NCBI RefSeq assembly: GCF_001283065.1
Contig: NZ_CDMK01000001.1
Span: 198,091 to 262,090, forward strand
Reading direction: 5' to 3'
Length of the DNA stretch: 64,000 bases
Source of the DNA: Helicobacter heilmannii
GTDB lineage: Bacteria; Campylobacterota; Campylobacteria; Campylobacterales; Helicobacteraceae
Below, piece by piece: positions 52,745-62,411 of this stretch; the first letter of the stretch is position 1; every line of letters begins with the position of its first letter. The notes beneath the pieces are model-generated. The model searched no databases and was not told the origin of the DNA. It was given only the letters and a program-made list of their open reading frames with translations. The translations under genes were made by a program, and so were the position numbers.

Positions 52745-52767
52745 CCTCTCCCCTTACGGGGGAGGGG
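52745..52767 (+). terminator. G/C-rich hairpin after the Ser/Asn-repeat gene
   Basis: CCTCTCCCC (52745-52753) can pair with GGGGAGGGG (52759-52767) with one wobble pair and a five-base loop, 12 bases after the stop. No strong T-run follows, so termination efficiency is uncertain. Confidence 0.45.
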
Positions 52768-53333
52768 AGATTCCAACCTCTTAGAGTTTTTATCGAATGT
52801 CTAGGAAGGTTAGGGTCATCGGAGGTCCAAATTTCGAAGAATTTGACCGTAATCTAAACGCCAGTTTTTTTTGTGAGCGTCTGTGTTTTTAATAAAGTGC
52901 AGGGTTTTTAAAAATTTTAGTTAACTATGAAAACAAATTCCCTCTACGACTAAAGAACTAAGACAAGCTTTTAAACGCTCATGCTCAGCAAAAGCACAAG
53001 TCCCTGTCACCCTGCTAAACCCCCAAAAAACCTAAGTCCGAGAGGTCTAAAGCAAGTTCAGCACTAGCATTTTGACACACTCCCCATAACTAAAGTTAGG
53101 GGATTCTAACTTGAGTGGAGATCGCGGCTTCAAGCCAGCTTCATTTGGAGTCTTATTTCCCTATTTAAAAGGTTAATGTCTCAACCCCAAGGGTATACCC
53201 CTTAATTGCAAAACGGATCAATGCTAGCCTTAATCCATCTAGCCAAAGCTAGGGGCTTTAGGGCGCGAGTGGCAACCAAAGTGTTGATCTTGCGCCCTTT
53301 GGTATGAATGGAGAGCCTATAAAGGTGAGCGGC
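52768..53333. other. gene-poor stretch containing an IS relic
   Basis: About 570 bases without an intact gene. 52780-53040 is AT-rich and shows no feature. 53047-53156 (minus strand) is a decayed tnpB tail. 53160-53333 shows nothing further. Confidence 0.5.
53047..53156 (-). mobile_element. IS200/IS605-type tnpB 3' tail and right-end hairpin, decayed
   Basis: The minus strand reads GNKTPNEAGLKPRSPLKLES then PNFSYGECVK and a short tail to a TAG (53049-53047). The codons for ESPNFSYGE overlie the hairpin CCCCTAACT-TT-AGTTATGGGG (53082-53102, one bulge), followed by AGTGTGTCA. NEAG before an ESP-F-GE tail over a CTTTAG hairpin is the usual end of IS605-family TnpB. A stop just upstream and the missing RuvC core show it is a remnant. 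Confidence 0.55.
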
Positions 53334-54716
53334 TTACAAGCCAAGTAGGCCTAACACCGCTTGTTTGTAGCGTTGCGCACTCTTTTCATTCTTGCCCTCA
53401 AAGCGCGTTACAAGCGTGGGGGTGGTGTTGCTCGCCCTAACAAGCGCAAAGCCGTCTTTAAAAACCACCCGAACCCCGTCAATGTCGATCAAATCCACGA
53501 TGGGGGGGAAGTGGGGCGGTAATTGCCTCTTTAAACTCACTTTGAGTTTGTCAATGATTTTAAACTTCTCCTCTTCTTTGACGGCGATTTTTTCTTCAGG
53601 GGTTTTGTAGGAGTAGGGCAGGGTTTTTAAACTCGCCTCTAGGGCTATGGGGGTTTGCTCCAAAAATAACTCTAAGAGGCGCAAGCAGGCGTAAAGCGCG
53701 TCGTCATAACCAAAATAGCGGTCGTTGAAGAACAAATGCCCGCTCATCTCAGCAGCAAAGTGGGCGTTTGTTTCCTTGAGCTTGACTTTTAAATTGCTGT
53801 GCCCCGTTTTATACATAATAGCCTGTCCGATTGTATTAATGGCATTGTACATGACCTGCGAACATTTAACCTCGCCAATTACCAAAGGCTTAATACCCTT
53901 TTTAGCTAGGTTTTTGGCAAATAAAATCGCTAATTCATCGCCCGCATAGATATGATCAGGGGTCAACAACGCCACCCGATCCGCATCTCCGTCAAAGGCA
54001 ATACCAATGGGGATTTGGTGCACTTGCATGTGTACTTGCAGGTCTTTTAAATTCTTCGCCTCGCTAGGGTCGGGGTGGTGATTGGGGAAAGTCCCATCAG
54101 GGTTAGGATATAGGCTGTCAAACTTAATGTTGAGTGCCCTTAGCACGGGCTCTAAACCGATTGCTCCCACTCCATTGCCAAAATCCAGCGCAATTTTATA
54201 GGGGAAATCTTTTAAATGGGCGAAGGCGTGGGTTAAATAGGCGTGGTAGGCCTCTTTAGCGTTCAGGGGGTGGGCGGGGGTGCTCTTGGGGGTAAAAGGC
54301 GTGGGGGCGTTTAGCATGGTGTCTTTTAGCTCTTGGATCGCCTGCCCGTAAAAGGGCTTTTGGTCTATGGTGATTTTAAAGCCATTGTACTCGGGGGGGT
54401 TGTGTGAGCCGGTGATCATGATCGAGTGGGGGGTGTGGGTGTTCTTAATGGCATTGAAGGTGGCAAAGTAAGCCACAGGAGTGGGGATAAGCCCCATGTC
54501 ATAGACTTCGACAAAATTTTCAAGCCCGCTTTTAAGCCACGCAAATAAATTAGGCGAGTGGGTGCGGGCATCGTAGCCTAAAGCCACTTTAGGACAGGTT
54601 TTTGCCATGATTTTGCCCAGCTCTAGCCCAATTTGGCGCACGCAAGGCTCGTTTAAGTTCTTGTTGAAAATCCCTCTAATGTCATATTCCCTAAAAATGC
54701 TCGGATCTAAGTGCAT
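53334..54716 (-). CDS. algC: phosphomannomutase/phosphoglucomutase (AlgC type)
   Basis: Interconverts hexose 6- and 1-phosphates for LPS and surface sugars. About 460 residues in four domains. N-terminal FREYDIRGIFN; phosphoserine loop MITGSHNPPEYNGFK; metal loop IAFDGDADRV; sugar-specificity loop GEMSGH-like sequence AAEMSGHLFF; C-terminal phosphate loop RASNTTPTLVTRFEG. The frame is open 45 codons further into cfa, but GAGGAT before ATG 54716 and the family start MHLDPSIFREYDIRG fix it. It is the second gene after cfa. Confidence 0.94.
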   Translation of the reverse strand: MHLDPSIFREYDIRGIFNKNLNEPCVRQIGLELGKIMAKTCPKVALGYDARTHSPNLFAWLKSGLENFVEVYDMGLIPTPVAYFATFNAIKNTHTPHSIMITGSHNPPEYNGFKITIDQKPFYGQAIQELKDTMLNAPTPFTPKSTPAHPLNAKEAYHAYLTHAFAHLKDFPYKIALDFGNGVGAIGLEPVLRALNIKFDSLYPNPDGTFPNHHPDPSEAKNLKDLQVHMQVHQIPIGIAFDGDADRVALLTPDHIYAGDELAILFAKNLAKKGIKPLVIGEVKCSQVMYNAINTIGQAIMYKTGHSNLKVKLKETNAHFAAEMSGHLFFNDRYFGYDDALYACLRLLELFLEQTPIALEASLKTLPYSYKTPEEKIAVKEEEKFKIIDKLKVSLKRQLPPHFPPIVDLIDIDGVRVVFKDGFALVRASNTTPTLVTRFEGKNEKSAQRYKQAVLGLLGL

Positions 54717-54724
54717 GGCTATCC

Positions 54725-55891
54725 TCACTCGTAAATGTAGGCGTGGGTCCAAGGGATGGTGTTGTCCACGCTGTTGGTTAAGAGCAGTTGGTAGAGATCC
54801 ACACTGCCCACACGAAAGGCGGAAGCGCAACTGTTTAAATAAAGCGACCACATGCGGATAAAGCGGGCATCGTACATTTGGGAGATTTGCTCTTGTTTGC
54901 TACAGAAGTTTTTATACCACAAGTCTAGGGTTTTGGCGTAGTGCAGGCGCAAACTCTCGCCAAGTACCAAATGAAAATCGCTCTCGCTTGCGATAGAAAT
55001 CACCTCACGCAAGGAGGGCAGATAGCCCCCGGGGAAGATATATTTATCGATCCACGCATTGGTGGTGCCCTCAAAGCAACATAAAATGGAGTGCAACAAG
55101 AACATACCCCCCACTTTCAGCACTTCTTTGACTTTCTTAAAGTAAAAGGGTAGGTTTGCCTTGCCGACATGTTCGAACATGCCCACACTCACCACCTTAT
55201 CAAAGCGGTAATGCAAGCCGTCCAAATCTTGGTAGTTCAACAACTTAATGCTAACTCTATCATCTAGCCCCAAATCCTTCACTCTTTGGCTCGCCTGCTT
55301 AAACTGCTCTTCTGAAATGGTGATCCCCATCACTTCTACATTATACTCTTGCGCTGCTCTAATGGAGAGATAGCCCCACCCACAACCAATGTCAAGGAGT
55401 TTTTCGCCTGGTTTTAAGTCAAGCTTTTTTAGGGTGTGGTCGAGCTTTTGCAGTTGGGCTTGGTGCAGAGTGTCGCTCTCTTTTTTAAAGTAGGCACAAG
55501 AGTAGCTTAAGGTTTCATCCAGCCATAGGGAGTAAAAGTCGTTGCCTAAGTCATAATGGCTTTGGATATTGGTTTTTTCTTTGTCAGGGGGTTGGAGGGG
55601 CGTGGCGTTGTCGTGTTTGTGTAGGTGTTCATAATTGGTCTGCAAATACAGCACCCGCATCACCGCGTCCATCGAGCCCTCAATGTCGATCAGTCTGTCC
55701 ATATAGGCTTCAGCAATGGTTAAGGACATGTCCTTTTTAATGTCGCTCATTTTTAGAGGGCGGTTGATTTTTATAGTGAATTGCGGTGTTTTGGTACCGT
55801 TTTGATAAACTTCCTTGTCCCAAAACACCACGCGGTAGTCCCCATTTTGCCATTTTTTAAACATGGACTTGAGAAGAAATTTAGAGAGCAT
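54725..55891 (-). CDS. cfa: cyclopropane-fatty-acyl-phospholipid synthase
   Basis: Adds a methylene from SAM to unsaturated acyl chains of membrane phospholipids; in H. pylori linked to acid and drug tolerance. About 388 residues. SAM motif LLDIGCGWGYLSIRAAQ; family marks NIQSHYDLGNDFYSLWLDETLSYSCAYF, VSVGMFEHVGKAN and, near the end, DLWYKNF and MWSLYLNSCASAF. AAGG is eight bases before ATG 55891; the TTG at 55918 is less likely. algC follows after eight bases. Confidence 0.95.
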   Translation of the reverse strand: MLSKFLLKSMFKKWQNGDYRVVFWDKEVYQNGTKTPQFTIKINRPLKMSDIKKDMSLTIAEAYMDRLIDIEGSMDAVMRVLYLQTNYEHLHKHDNATPLQPPDKEKTNIQSHYDLGNDFYSLWLDETLSYSCAYFKKESDTLHQAQLQKLDHTLKKLDLKPGEKLLDIGCGWGYLSIRAAQEYNVEVMGITISEEQFKQASQRVKDLGLDDRVSIKLLNYQDLDGLHYRFDKVVSVGMFEHVGKANLPFYFKKVKEVLKVGGMFLLHSILCCFEGTTNAWIDKYIFPGGYLPSLREVISIASESDFHLVLGESLRLHYAKTLDLWYKNFCSKQEQISQMYDARFIRMWSLYLNSCASAFRVGSVDLYQLLLTNSVDNTIPWTHAYIYE

Positions 55892-56027
55892 TTTTAAAAC
55901 CTTATACCCGTACTTCAAGAAATCTGCTAAAGCACTAAAGCGTGTAAAGTCGCCATTTTAAACTAATTTCATTTAAAAATCCTTAGTGCTGAGGAGGGCT
56001 AAAAGTTTGCATTAACTATTTTTAGGT

Positions 56028-56062
56028 TAGAATCAGCTACCGGTTTTTAGAGCCGGTCGGTA
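56028..56062 (+). promoter_or_regulatory. napA promoter and structured leader
   Basis: TAGAAT (56028-56033) is a likely -10. Just after it ACCGG (56039-56043) can pair with CCGGT (56053-56057), or TACCG (56038-56042) with CGGTA (56058-56062): two mutually exclusive stems at the 5' end of the transcript. Confidence 0.4.
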
Positions 56063-56085
56063 AAAAATTGTAAAAAAGGGAGTTT

Positions 56086-56526
56086 ATGAAGACAAAAACA
56101 CTTGACTTGCTAAAACAGCTCCAAGCCGATAGCATCGTATTGTTCATGAAGTTACACAATTTCCATTGGAATGTAAAAGGGCATGACTTCCATGTCGTGC
56201 ATAAATTCACGCAAGCCGTGTATGAAGAGTTTGCCGACATGTTTGATGACTTGGCCGAAAGGGTGGTGCAATTAGGGCATGTCCCCGTCGTGACACTTGC
56301 TGAGGCATTAAAAGTTGCCCACATTAAGGAGGAGAGCAAGCACAGCTTCCACTCTAAAGAAATCTTTGAGGCAATTTTGCACGATTACGAGCATTTGGAA
56401 AAGCACTTTAGCCAACTCTCGGAGTTTGCTGATGAAGCGGGCGATAAGATTACTGCCGCCTACGCCGATGAACAGCTCGCCAAATTGCAAAAATCTGTGT
56501 GGATGCTCAAGGCCAGCCTCGCCTAA
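56086..56526 (+). CDS. napA: NapA / HP-NAP, Dps-family ferritin-like protein
   Basis: Twelve-subunit iron-storing miniferritin that protects DNA from oxidative damage; in H. pylori it also activates neutrophils. 146 residues against 144 in H. pylori. The ferroxidase site is formed by HNFHWNVKG (His), [25 protein letters not shown] (His, Asp, Glu). AAAAGGGAG precedes ATG 56086. The downstream gene starts inside its stop (TAATG). The leader carries alternative hairpins. Confidence 0.96.
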   Translation: MKTKTLDLLKQLQADSIVLFMKLHNFHWNVKGHDFHVVHKFTQAVYEEFADMFDDLAERVVQLGHVPVVTLAEALKVAHIKEESKHSFHSKEIFEAILHDYEHLEKHFSQLSEFADEAGDKITAAYADEQLAKLQKSVWMLKASLA

Positions 56527-56804
56527 TGGAACAGGATTTGGAGGTTTTGGAGGGTGACCCCCTTGCCAAATGGGGAGAAATCCTGCTACACGCTAGTCCC
56601 AAGCGTTCTTTGGAAGAATTAGAGCGGTTTTTGGAGTGGCGGGCTTTGGGTATGCTCTTTTTGGAACAAGAGGGCTTGGAGGACAAGTTTGAAACCTTGT
56701 TAAAACAGCTCAAATTTGACCCTGCTTTGCAAGAAAAAGTACATGCTAGAAAAATAGATTTAGCCGTGCAATCCATGACGGCTGTCCTAAGCGGGCATGA
56801 GTAG
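56526..56804 (+). CDS. small helical protein, HP0242-like (knotted dimer family)
   Basis: 92 residues, all-helical and acidic (LEELERFLEWRALGMLFLEQ and on), no signal. The position directly after napA and the length of 92 match H. pylori HP0242, whose crystal structure is an intertwined, knotted homodimer of unknown function. The assignment rests on synteny and length from memory, not alignment. The start overlaps the napA stop and the end overlaps the next gene by eight bases. Confidence 0.75.
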   Translation: MEQDLEVLEGDPLAKWGEILLHASPKRSLEELERFLEWRALGMLFLEQEGLEDKFETLLKQLKFDPALQEKVHARKIDLAVQSMTAVLSGHE

Positions 56805-57198
56805 GGGGCTTTGGCTCGTGTTGCTCTTAGCCCCTATGTTGTTTACTAAACCTTTGGAGCGCACCCTCGCACTTAAAAAAGATGAAACTTTTAGCGGGAA
56901 ATTGCGCCTAGGTAAGATTAAAAAGCCCTTAAGTTTGCGTTGGACCTTGTTTAAAGACCACGGGTTGGTGGTGCATTTAAACATCAACCGCTTCCCCTAT
57001 CAATTCATTTTATATAAAGATTTTCGGCGCAACAGCTTTAGGGCGGACATTTTCAAAGAGAGCAGTGTGACGCAAGAGAGTAGCAGCAATTACGAACACC
57101 CCTATTTTTTAATCACCTTTAAAGACTTCAACGCCCAAGAGGGTACAGCCACGCTCAAGGTGAAGGCATCCCCAAACTTGACATGGATTGAGCCCTAA
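56797..57198 (+). CDS. predicted secreted protein of unknown function (HP0241 position)
   Basis: 133 residues. The N-terminal hydrophobic segment WLVLLLAPMLFTKPL looks like a signal peptide or anchor, followed by a basic beta-rich domain (LRWTLFKDHGLVVHLNINRF). No family recognised. It overlaps the HP0242-like gene by eight bases and the next gene by one, within the napA-to-hemC run. Confidence 0.7.
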   Translation: MSRGLWLVLLLAPMLFTKPLERTLALKKDETFSGKLRLGKIKKPLSLRWTLFKDHGLVVHLNINRFPYQFILYKDFRRNSFRADIFKESSVTQESSSNYEHPYFLITFKDFNAQEGTATLKVKASPNLTWIEP

Positions 57199-58091
57199 TG
57201 TTAGAGCGCATACAAGAAAAAATCGGGTTGTATTTAAAGGAAGTGGATAGTCCACAGACCCTACACATGGCACAAAGTCTAGGCATGGGCAAAATGCTAA
57301 GAAGCCGTTTAATCTTGGCCATCTGCGCCAGGCACCCGCAGCTGGTGGATTTTTGCGCCATCATAGAAATGATCCAAACCGCCTCTTTGCTCCACGATGA
57401 TGTCATTGACAACGCCACTACAAGGCGCGGGCACGAGTCGTTAAACCACGCCTTTGGCAACACTAATGCCATCATGCTTGGTGATATTTTCTACTCCAAA
57501 GCCTTTTTGGTTTTAGCTAACTTTGCCAAACCTATCATAGAGGTGGTTGCCCAAAGCGTGGTGGCCCTCTCTAGGGGTGAAATTAAAGACACCCAAATGG
57601 CTGAGGCGTTTAACCCCAGCCAAGATTTTTACATAGACATGGTTGCCGACAAAAGCGCAGCCCTGATTGCCGCAAGCAGTGGAGGGGCGGCTTTGTTAGC
57701 GGGCTTGGACTTTGAGAAGTACACCACCTTTGGGCGTAACTTTGGCATCGCCTTTCAAATCATTGACGACTTACTCGACATCACCCAGTCTAAAGAGGTG
57801 CTGGGCAAGCCCGCCTTCAGCGACTTTAAAGAGGGTAAGAGCACCCTGCCCTACATCCTTCTGCACCAATGCCTAAGCCCTGTAGAGCAGGGTATTTTAA
57901 AGGGGTATTTTAAAAGTCCCAAAGAAGAGGCAAGGCTGTGGTGCAGCGAAAAATTTAAAGAACATAATATCATCCAAGCCACACTTCAAGAAGCCAAAGG
58001 CTACACCCAAAAAGCCCTAGAGGCGATTAGGGGCGAGAACAACCAAGCCCTGGAGGCGATGGCTTTACGGGTTTTAGAAAGACAATTTTAG
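57198..58091 (+). CDS. ispB: polyprenyl diphosphate synthase (octaprenyl type)
   Basis: Builds the isoprenoid side chain of menaquinone by adding IPP units. 297 residues. First Asp-rich motif LLHDDVIDNATTRRG, second motif IIDDLLDITQS, and GKMLRSRL near the start. Chain length cannot be read with certainty. ATG 57198 overlaps the upstream stop (TAATG). I recall the same place in the H. pylori run (HP0240), before hemA. Confidence 0.92.
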   Translation: MLERIQEKIGLYLKEVDSPQTLHMAQSLGMGKMLRSRLILAICARHPQLVDFCAIIEMIQTASLLHDDVIDNATTRRGHESLNHAFGNTNAIMLGDIFYSKAFLVLANFAKPIIEVVAQSVVALSRGEIKDTQMAEAFNPSQDFYIDMVADKSAALIAASSGGAALLAGLDFEKYTTFGRNFGIAFQIIDDLLDITQSKEVLGKPAFSDFKEGKSTLPYILLHQCLSPVEQGILKGYFKSPKEEARLWCSEKFKEHNIIQATLQEAKGYTQKALEAIRGENNQALEAMALRVLERQF

Positions 58092-58100
58092 GGGGCTAGA

Positions 58101-59402
58101 GTGGATTCGTATTACAGCGTTCTCAGTTTCACGCACAAACGGCTATCCATTGAGTTGCGCGAGCAGTTAGCCTTTAAGGACAACGCCACCCTGTTGCGCT
58201 TTTTGCAAGATTTGAAGCACCGCTACCCCAGCTTAAAAGAAATCATCGGGCTTTGCACCTGTAACCGGGTGGAGTTTTATTGTTACGGCACGCTGGAGAG
58301 CACTGCACTTTTAGAGGCACTCACGCACGCCAAGAGCCTACCTCTAGCCCTCTTGCAAGAAAAGAGCATGCACTATACCCATACGGAGGCGGTGTATCAC
58401 AGCTTTAGCGTGGCGAGCAGTTTAGATAGCCTCGTGGTGGGCGAAACACAAATCACGGGGCAGCTCAAAGAGGCGTATAAGGCGTGTTTTGAGGCAAAAC
58501 TCTGCGGCAAGCATTTAAGCCGCTTGGTGCATTTTGCCTTTAAATGTGCGGGGCGGGTAAGGAGCGTTACGGCCATCTCTTCGCAAGTTGTGTCCATCGC
58601 GTCTATGGCGGTTAAGCAGGCTTTAGAGGTGCTAGAGAGTGAAAATCTACCCAAAAAGGCGGTGGTGGTGGGTGTGGGGCAAATGGGGCAACTTGTGTGT
58701 AAGCACCTGCTTTCTAAAGGCTTTGAAGTGCTTTTATGTAACCGCCATTTAGAAAATGTCCAAAATTTTATAACCACCTTAAACGAGCCCAACATCCACA
58801 TGGATAGCCTAGAGAATTTAAAGGAACACATCAATAGCCACCCCTTTTGTTTTAGTGCAACCCACTCCCCAAACCCCTTAATCACCCCCGACATGCTAGA
58901 ACAAACTCCCTTTAGGCGCTTTTGGTTTGATTTGGCCGTACCAAGAGATATACAAGACCCCAGAGACCCGAACATTTGGCTTTATAGCGTGGACGACTTG
59001 AAAGGAGTCATCACCGACAATTTAGAAAAACGGCAAAAGGACACTAACAAAGCGCACGCCCTCATCGCCGAGGAGGTAGCGCAATTCTTTGCGTGGCTGC
59101 AGACCTTGGAGCTAGACCCGCTCATCAAGGGGCTTAGAGAACAGGCCAAACAAGCTTCTCTAAGAGAGCTGAATAAAGCGGTGAAAAAGGGCTACATCCC
59201 CCAAGAGCTGCAAGACAATGTCGCCAAAATCCTGCACAACGCCTTCAACACCTTTTTACACCAACCCACCGCCACTTTAAAGAAAAACGCCCACAAGGAA
59301 GAGGGCGACATGCTAGGCGAGGCACTAAAAACCCTTTTTAGCCTAGGGGGCGACCCGCTGTTCTTAAACGCTTATCGTTGCGAACACTCCAAAGGACTTT
59401 AA
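58101..59402 (+). CDS. hemA: glutamyl-tRNA reductase
   Basis: First step of C5 haem synthesis: reduces Glu-tRNA to glutamate-1-semialdehyde with NADPH. 433 residues. The catalytic Cys is in [26 protein letters not shown] and the Rossmann loop [15 protein letters not shown] follow; a C-terminal dimerisation helix is present. Start GTG 58101. Haem genes hemC (61500) and hemN (17246) are in the same window. The last base pair overlaps the proS start (TAATG). Confidence 0.95.
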   Translation: MDSYYSVLSFTHKRLSIELREQLAFKDNATLLRFLQDLKHRYPSLKEIIGLCTCNRVEFYCYGTLESTALLEALTHAKSLPLALLQEKSMHYTHTEAVYHSFSVASSLDSLVVGETQITGQLKEAYKACFEAKLCGKHLSRLVHFAFKCAGRVRSVTAISSQVVSIASMAVKQALEVLESENLPKKAVVVGVGQMGQLVCKHLLSKGFEVLLCNRHLENVQNFITTLNEPNIHMDSLENLKEHINSHPFCFSATHSPNPLITPDMLEQTPFRRFWFDLAVPRDIQDPRDPNIWLYSVDDLKGVITDNLEKRQKDTNKAHALIAEEVAQFFAWLQTLELDPLIKGLREQAKQASLRELNKAVKKGYIPQELQDNVAKILHNAFNTFLHQPTATLKKNAHKEEGDMLGEALKTLFSLGGDPLFLNAYRCEHSKGL

Positions 59403-61126
59403 TGCGTTACTCCAAACTCTTTGTGCCCACTTTAAAAGAACCCCCCAGGGACGCAGTGCTCAAAAGCCACCAATTTTTAGTGCAAGCCGGCTACATCCAA
59501 CAAATAGGCAGCGGAGTGTATAGCTTTTTGCCCTTGGGGCAGAGAGTGTTGCAAAAAATTATCAAGATTATAGATGAAGTCATGCAAGCGCATGGGGCGC
59601 AAAGCTGTTTGTTTAACTTGGTAACCCCGGCTGTTTTATGGCAAGAGAGCGGGCGTTTTAGCAAATATGGCAAGGAGCTTTTGGCCTTTAAAGATCGCAA
59701 GGACAACGATTTTGTGCTCGGCCCTACACACGAGGAAGTGGCGGTTGCCATCGCCAAAGCCCACATCAAAAGCTATAAACAACTCCCCCTGCACCTTTAC
59801 CAAATCCACACCAAATTTAGAGATGAGATCCGTCCCCGCTTTGGGCTCATGCGCGCTAGAGAGTTTATTATGAAGGACGGCTACAGTTTCCACGCTAACA
59901 GTGCCGACTTGGATAGAGAGTTTACCAACATGCAAGAGGCGTACAGCGAGATTTTTAGGCGGCTAGGGCTTAGAGTGCGCTCGGTAGAGGCGGACAGCGG
60001 GGCGATTGGGGGCAATAAGAGCAAAGAGTTTGTGCTACTAGCCCCCTGTGGAGAGGACACTTTAGTGGCCTGCGTAAATTGCACCTATGTAGCTAATGTG
60101 GAGGTGGCTAAAAGGGCTAAGAGGAAGGAGCCGGACAATGTCCCCAAGGCCACCTTTGCCAAGTTCCCCACCCCAAACACCCCCAACATTGAGGCACTGA
60201 GCGCGTATTTAAAAGTTGAGCCCTTTTTTATTTTAAAGGCCGTGGTAAAAAAAGTTTCCTTAGAAAATAACGAGAGCCAACTTGCCGTGTTTTTCGTGCG
60301 TGGCGATGACAGCCTAGAGGAAACCAAAGCCATAAACGCCTGCAAAAGCCAAGTGCCTGCCTTGAGTTTAGAGGACATAGAGGAAGGAGAGTTGCAAAAA
60401 TACGGGCTCTTTGCCGGTTACATCGGGCCCTATGGGCTTAAACACCTTGTGCCAAATGCTTTAGTGTTCTTTGACACGGACTTGTATGAGGCGGATAGTT
60501 TGGTGTGCGGGGCTAATGAAGAGGGGATGCATTTTGTGGGTGTGGATTTATCCACCTTCAGCGGACTCGATTATAAAGACATCGCCACGGCCAAATCAGG
60601 GCAGGCATGCGCTCTGTGTGGCGGAGTGCTCGAACACCACAAGAGCATAGAGGTGGGGCATATTTTTAAACTCGGGGACAAATACTCTAAAAGTTTGGGG
60701 GCGCAGTTTTTAGACCAAGAGGGGCGGGCGGGTTGCTTTGAAATGGGTTGCTATGGGATCGGGGTGAGTCGCCTGCTCGCCGCTATTTTGGAGCAAAATG
60801 CTGATGAAAAGGGCTGTGTGTGGAGCGAGGCTGTCGCCCCCTTTAAGGTGGTGTTGATTGTGGCGAACACGAAAGACAGCACACTAAATACCCTAGGCGA
60901 GGAGTTATACACCGCCCTTTTAGATGCCCATGTCGAAGTGCTCTTAGACGATAGGGCTGAACGCTTTGGGGCAAAAATGGCGGATTTTGAGCTGATTGGT
61001 TGTACTTATGCGCTCATTGTGGGCAACAAGGCCAAAGAGGGGGTGTTTGAACTTGTAAAAAGACAAGGTTTGAGCAAGCTTGAGATGACAAAACAAGATG
61101 TCCTAGACTTCTTTAAAGGCGTGTAG
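59402..61126 (+). CDS. proS: prolyl-tRNA synthetase, bacterial type
   Basis: Class II aminoacyl-tRNA synthetase. 574 residues. Motif 1 region around [17 protein letters not shown], motif 2 [25 protein letters not shown], an inserted YbaK-like editing domain (about 225-385), motif 3 [12 protein letters not shown], and a C-terminal anticodon-binding domain ([11 protein letters not shown]). Presence of the insertion marks the bacterial class able to clear misacylated Ala-tRNA(Pro). The upstream in-frame ATG at 59378 is inside hemA and less likely. It overlaps the next gene by one base. Confidence 0.96.
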   Translation: MRYSKLFVPTLKEPPRDAVLKSHQFLVQAGYIQQIGSGVYSFLPLGQRVLQKIIKIIDEVMQAHGAQSCLFNLVTPAVLWQESGRFSKYGKELLAFKDRKDNDFVLGPTHEEVAVAIAKAHIKSYKQLPLHLYQIHTKFRDEIRPRFGLMRAREFIMKDGYSFHANSADLDREFTNMQEAYSEIFRRLGLRVRSVEADSGAIGGNKSKEFVLLAPCGEDTLVACVNCTYVANVEVAKRAKRKEPDNVPKATFAKFPTPNTPNIEALSAYLKVEPFFILKAVVKKVSLENNESQLAVFFVRGDDSLEETKAINACKSQVPALSLEDIEEGELQKYGLFAGYIGPYGLKHLVPNALVFFDTDLYEADSLVCGANEEGMHFVGVDLSTFSGLDYKDIATAKSGQACALCGGVLEHHKSIEVGHIFKLGDKYSKSLGAQFLDQEGRAGCFEMGCYGIGVSRLLAAILEQNADEKGCVWSEAVAPFKVVLIVANTKDSTLNTLGEELYTALLDAHVEVLLDDRAERFGAKMADFELIGCTYALIVGNKAKEGVFELVKRQGLSKLEMTKQDVLDFFKGV

Positions 61127-61503
61127 TGCCCTTTGTATTCCTGCTTGGACTTGGTTACTTGGCCTTTGAAATTTATTTAGTGGTGCAGGTGGTGGACCGC
61201 TTTGGGGTTTTCGCCTTTTTGTTTGAAGTAGCGGCAAGTGCTCTCTTGGGGGGCATGGTGCTCTTAAGAAGCCCGTTTCATAACCTAAGCGAGCTTGTTA
61301 ATGAGCGGTTAAACCCCTTATCGTGGGCACAGGGGATGTTTTTGCGCTCTGTGGGCGGGGTGTTGCTACTCTTACCCGGGGTGCTGTGCGACATTTTCGG
61401 CTTGCTCTTGCTCTTGGTGGCGAGTGTGCGCAAGAAAGAGTCCTTGCAAGACCCCAATGAACCCGAAATCATAGATGTGGAAGTGAGCGATAAGAAGAAA
61501 TGA
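61126..61503 (+). CDS. FxsA-family membrane protein
   Basis: 125 residues with three to four hydrophobic segments (FVFLLGLGYLAFEIYLVVQV, FAFLFEVAASALLGGMVLL and a C-terminal pair around GGVLLLLPGVLCDIFGLLLLL). The LPG-x-CDIFG stretch is typical of FxsA, linked in E. coli to phage F exclusion. The role in Helicobacter is unknown. Start GTG 61126 overlaps the proS stop, and its own stop overlaps hemC (ATGA). Confidence 0.82.
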   Translation: MPFVFLLGLGYLAFEIYLVVQVVDRFGVFAFLFEVAASALLGGMVLLRSPFHNLSELVNERLNPLSWAQGMFLRSVGGVLLLLPGVLCDIFGLLLLLVASVRKKESLQDPNEPEIIDVEVSDKKK

Positions 61504-62411
61504 AGGAATTGGTGATCGGCAGTCGGGGTAGCCAGTTAGCCCTGTGGCAAGCCCGCCACATACAAACACAATTAGACAATTTGGGTTTAAAAAGCCGCAT
61601 TGAGGTTGTCAAAACCAAGGGGGATAAAATCTTAGATGTCCCCCTAGCCAAAATCGGGGGCAAGGGGCTTTTCACCAAAGAGCTTGAAGAGCTCTTATTG
61701 GTGGGGGCACTGGATTTAGCCGTGCATTCACTTAAAGATGTCCCTGTTGATTTGACCCCCCCTTTAGCCCTAGCCTGTGTGAGCAAAAGAGCGGATTCTA
61801 GAGATTGCTTTTTAAGTGTGCATTACCCCTCTTTGGAGGATTTGCCCCTAGGCGCAAAGGTGGGCACGACTTCCCTGCGCCGCTGCATGCAACTCAAACG
61901 CCTGCGCCCCGATTTAGACACCTTGAGCCTTAGGGGCAATATCCAAACCCGCTTACAACGCCTGCAAGAGGGGGCGTTTGATGCGATCATTCTAGCCTAT
62001 GCGGGGGTGGAGCGGCTGCAAATCCAGATGCCCTACTGTGTACCCTTAAGCTTTAAACAAATGCTCCCGTGCATGGGGCAGGGAGCACTGGGCGTAGAAA
62101 TGTGTAGCGACCATCCGCTCTTTGCCACCATCACACAATTAAATGACCCGAGGAGCGCGTTTTTATGCGGGCTGGAGAGGATTTTTATTACTAAACTCAA
62201 TGGGGGTTGTCAAGTGCCACTGGGTGTGCATGCATCCTTGAAGGGGGATGTGCTAGACATGCGCGCTGTTGTGGGGGATGTGGATGCAAGCCATGTTGTG
62301 GAGGAGCGGGTGAGCGGGCATGTACAAGAGGCGGATGAACTCTTGCAGCTGCTCTTAGAGTGCTTTATAGAAAAGGGCGCGCTGGAGATTTTAGAGCGCA
62401 TCAGCCTTTAG
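61500..62411 (+). CDS. hemC: porphobilinogen deaminase (hydroxymethylbilane synthase)
   Basis: Polymerises four porphobilinogens to hydroxymethylbilane in haem synthesis. 303 residues. IGSRGSQLALWQA at the start; VHSLKDVP; RRCMQLKRLRPDL and LRGNIQTRLQRL (pyrrole binding); catalytic cofactor Cys in LNGGCQVPLGVHA. It is the last gene of the napA-to-hemC run and converges with the K+ regulator gene (11-base overlap). Confidence 0.96.
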   Translation: MKELVIGSRGSQLALWQARHIQTQLDNLGLKSRIEVVKTKGDKILDVPLAKIGGKGLFTKELEELLLVGALDLAVHSLKDVPVDLTPPLALACVSKRADSRDCFLSVHYPSLEDLPLGAKVGTTSLRRCMQLKRLRPDLDTLSLRGNIQTRLQRLQEGAFDAIILAYAGVERLQIQMPYCVPLSFKQMLPCMGQGALGVEMCSDHPLFATITQLNDPRSAFLCGLERIFITKLNGGCQVPLGVHASLKGDVLDMRAVVGDVDASHVVEERVSGHVQEADELLQLLLECFIEKGALEILERISL

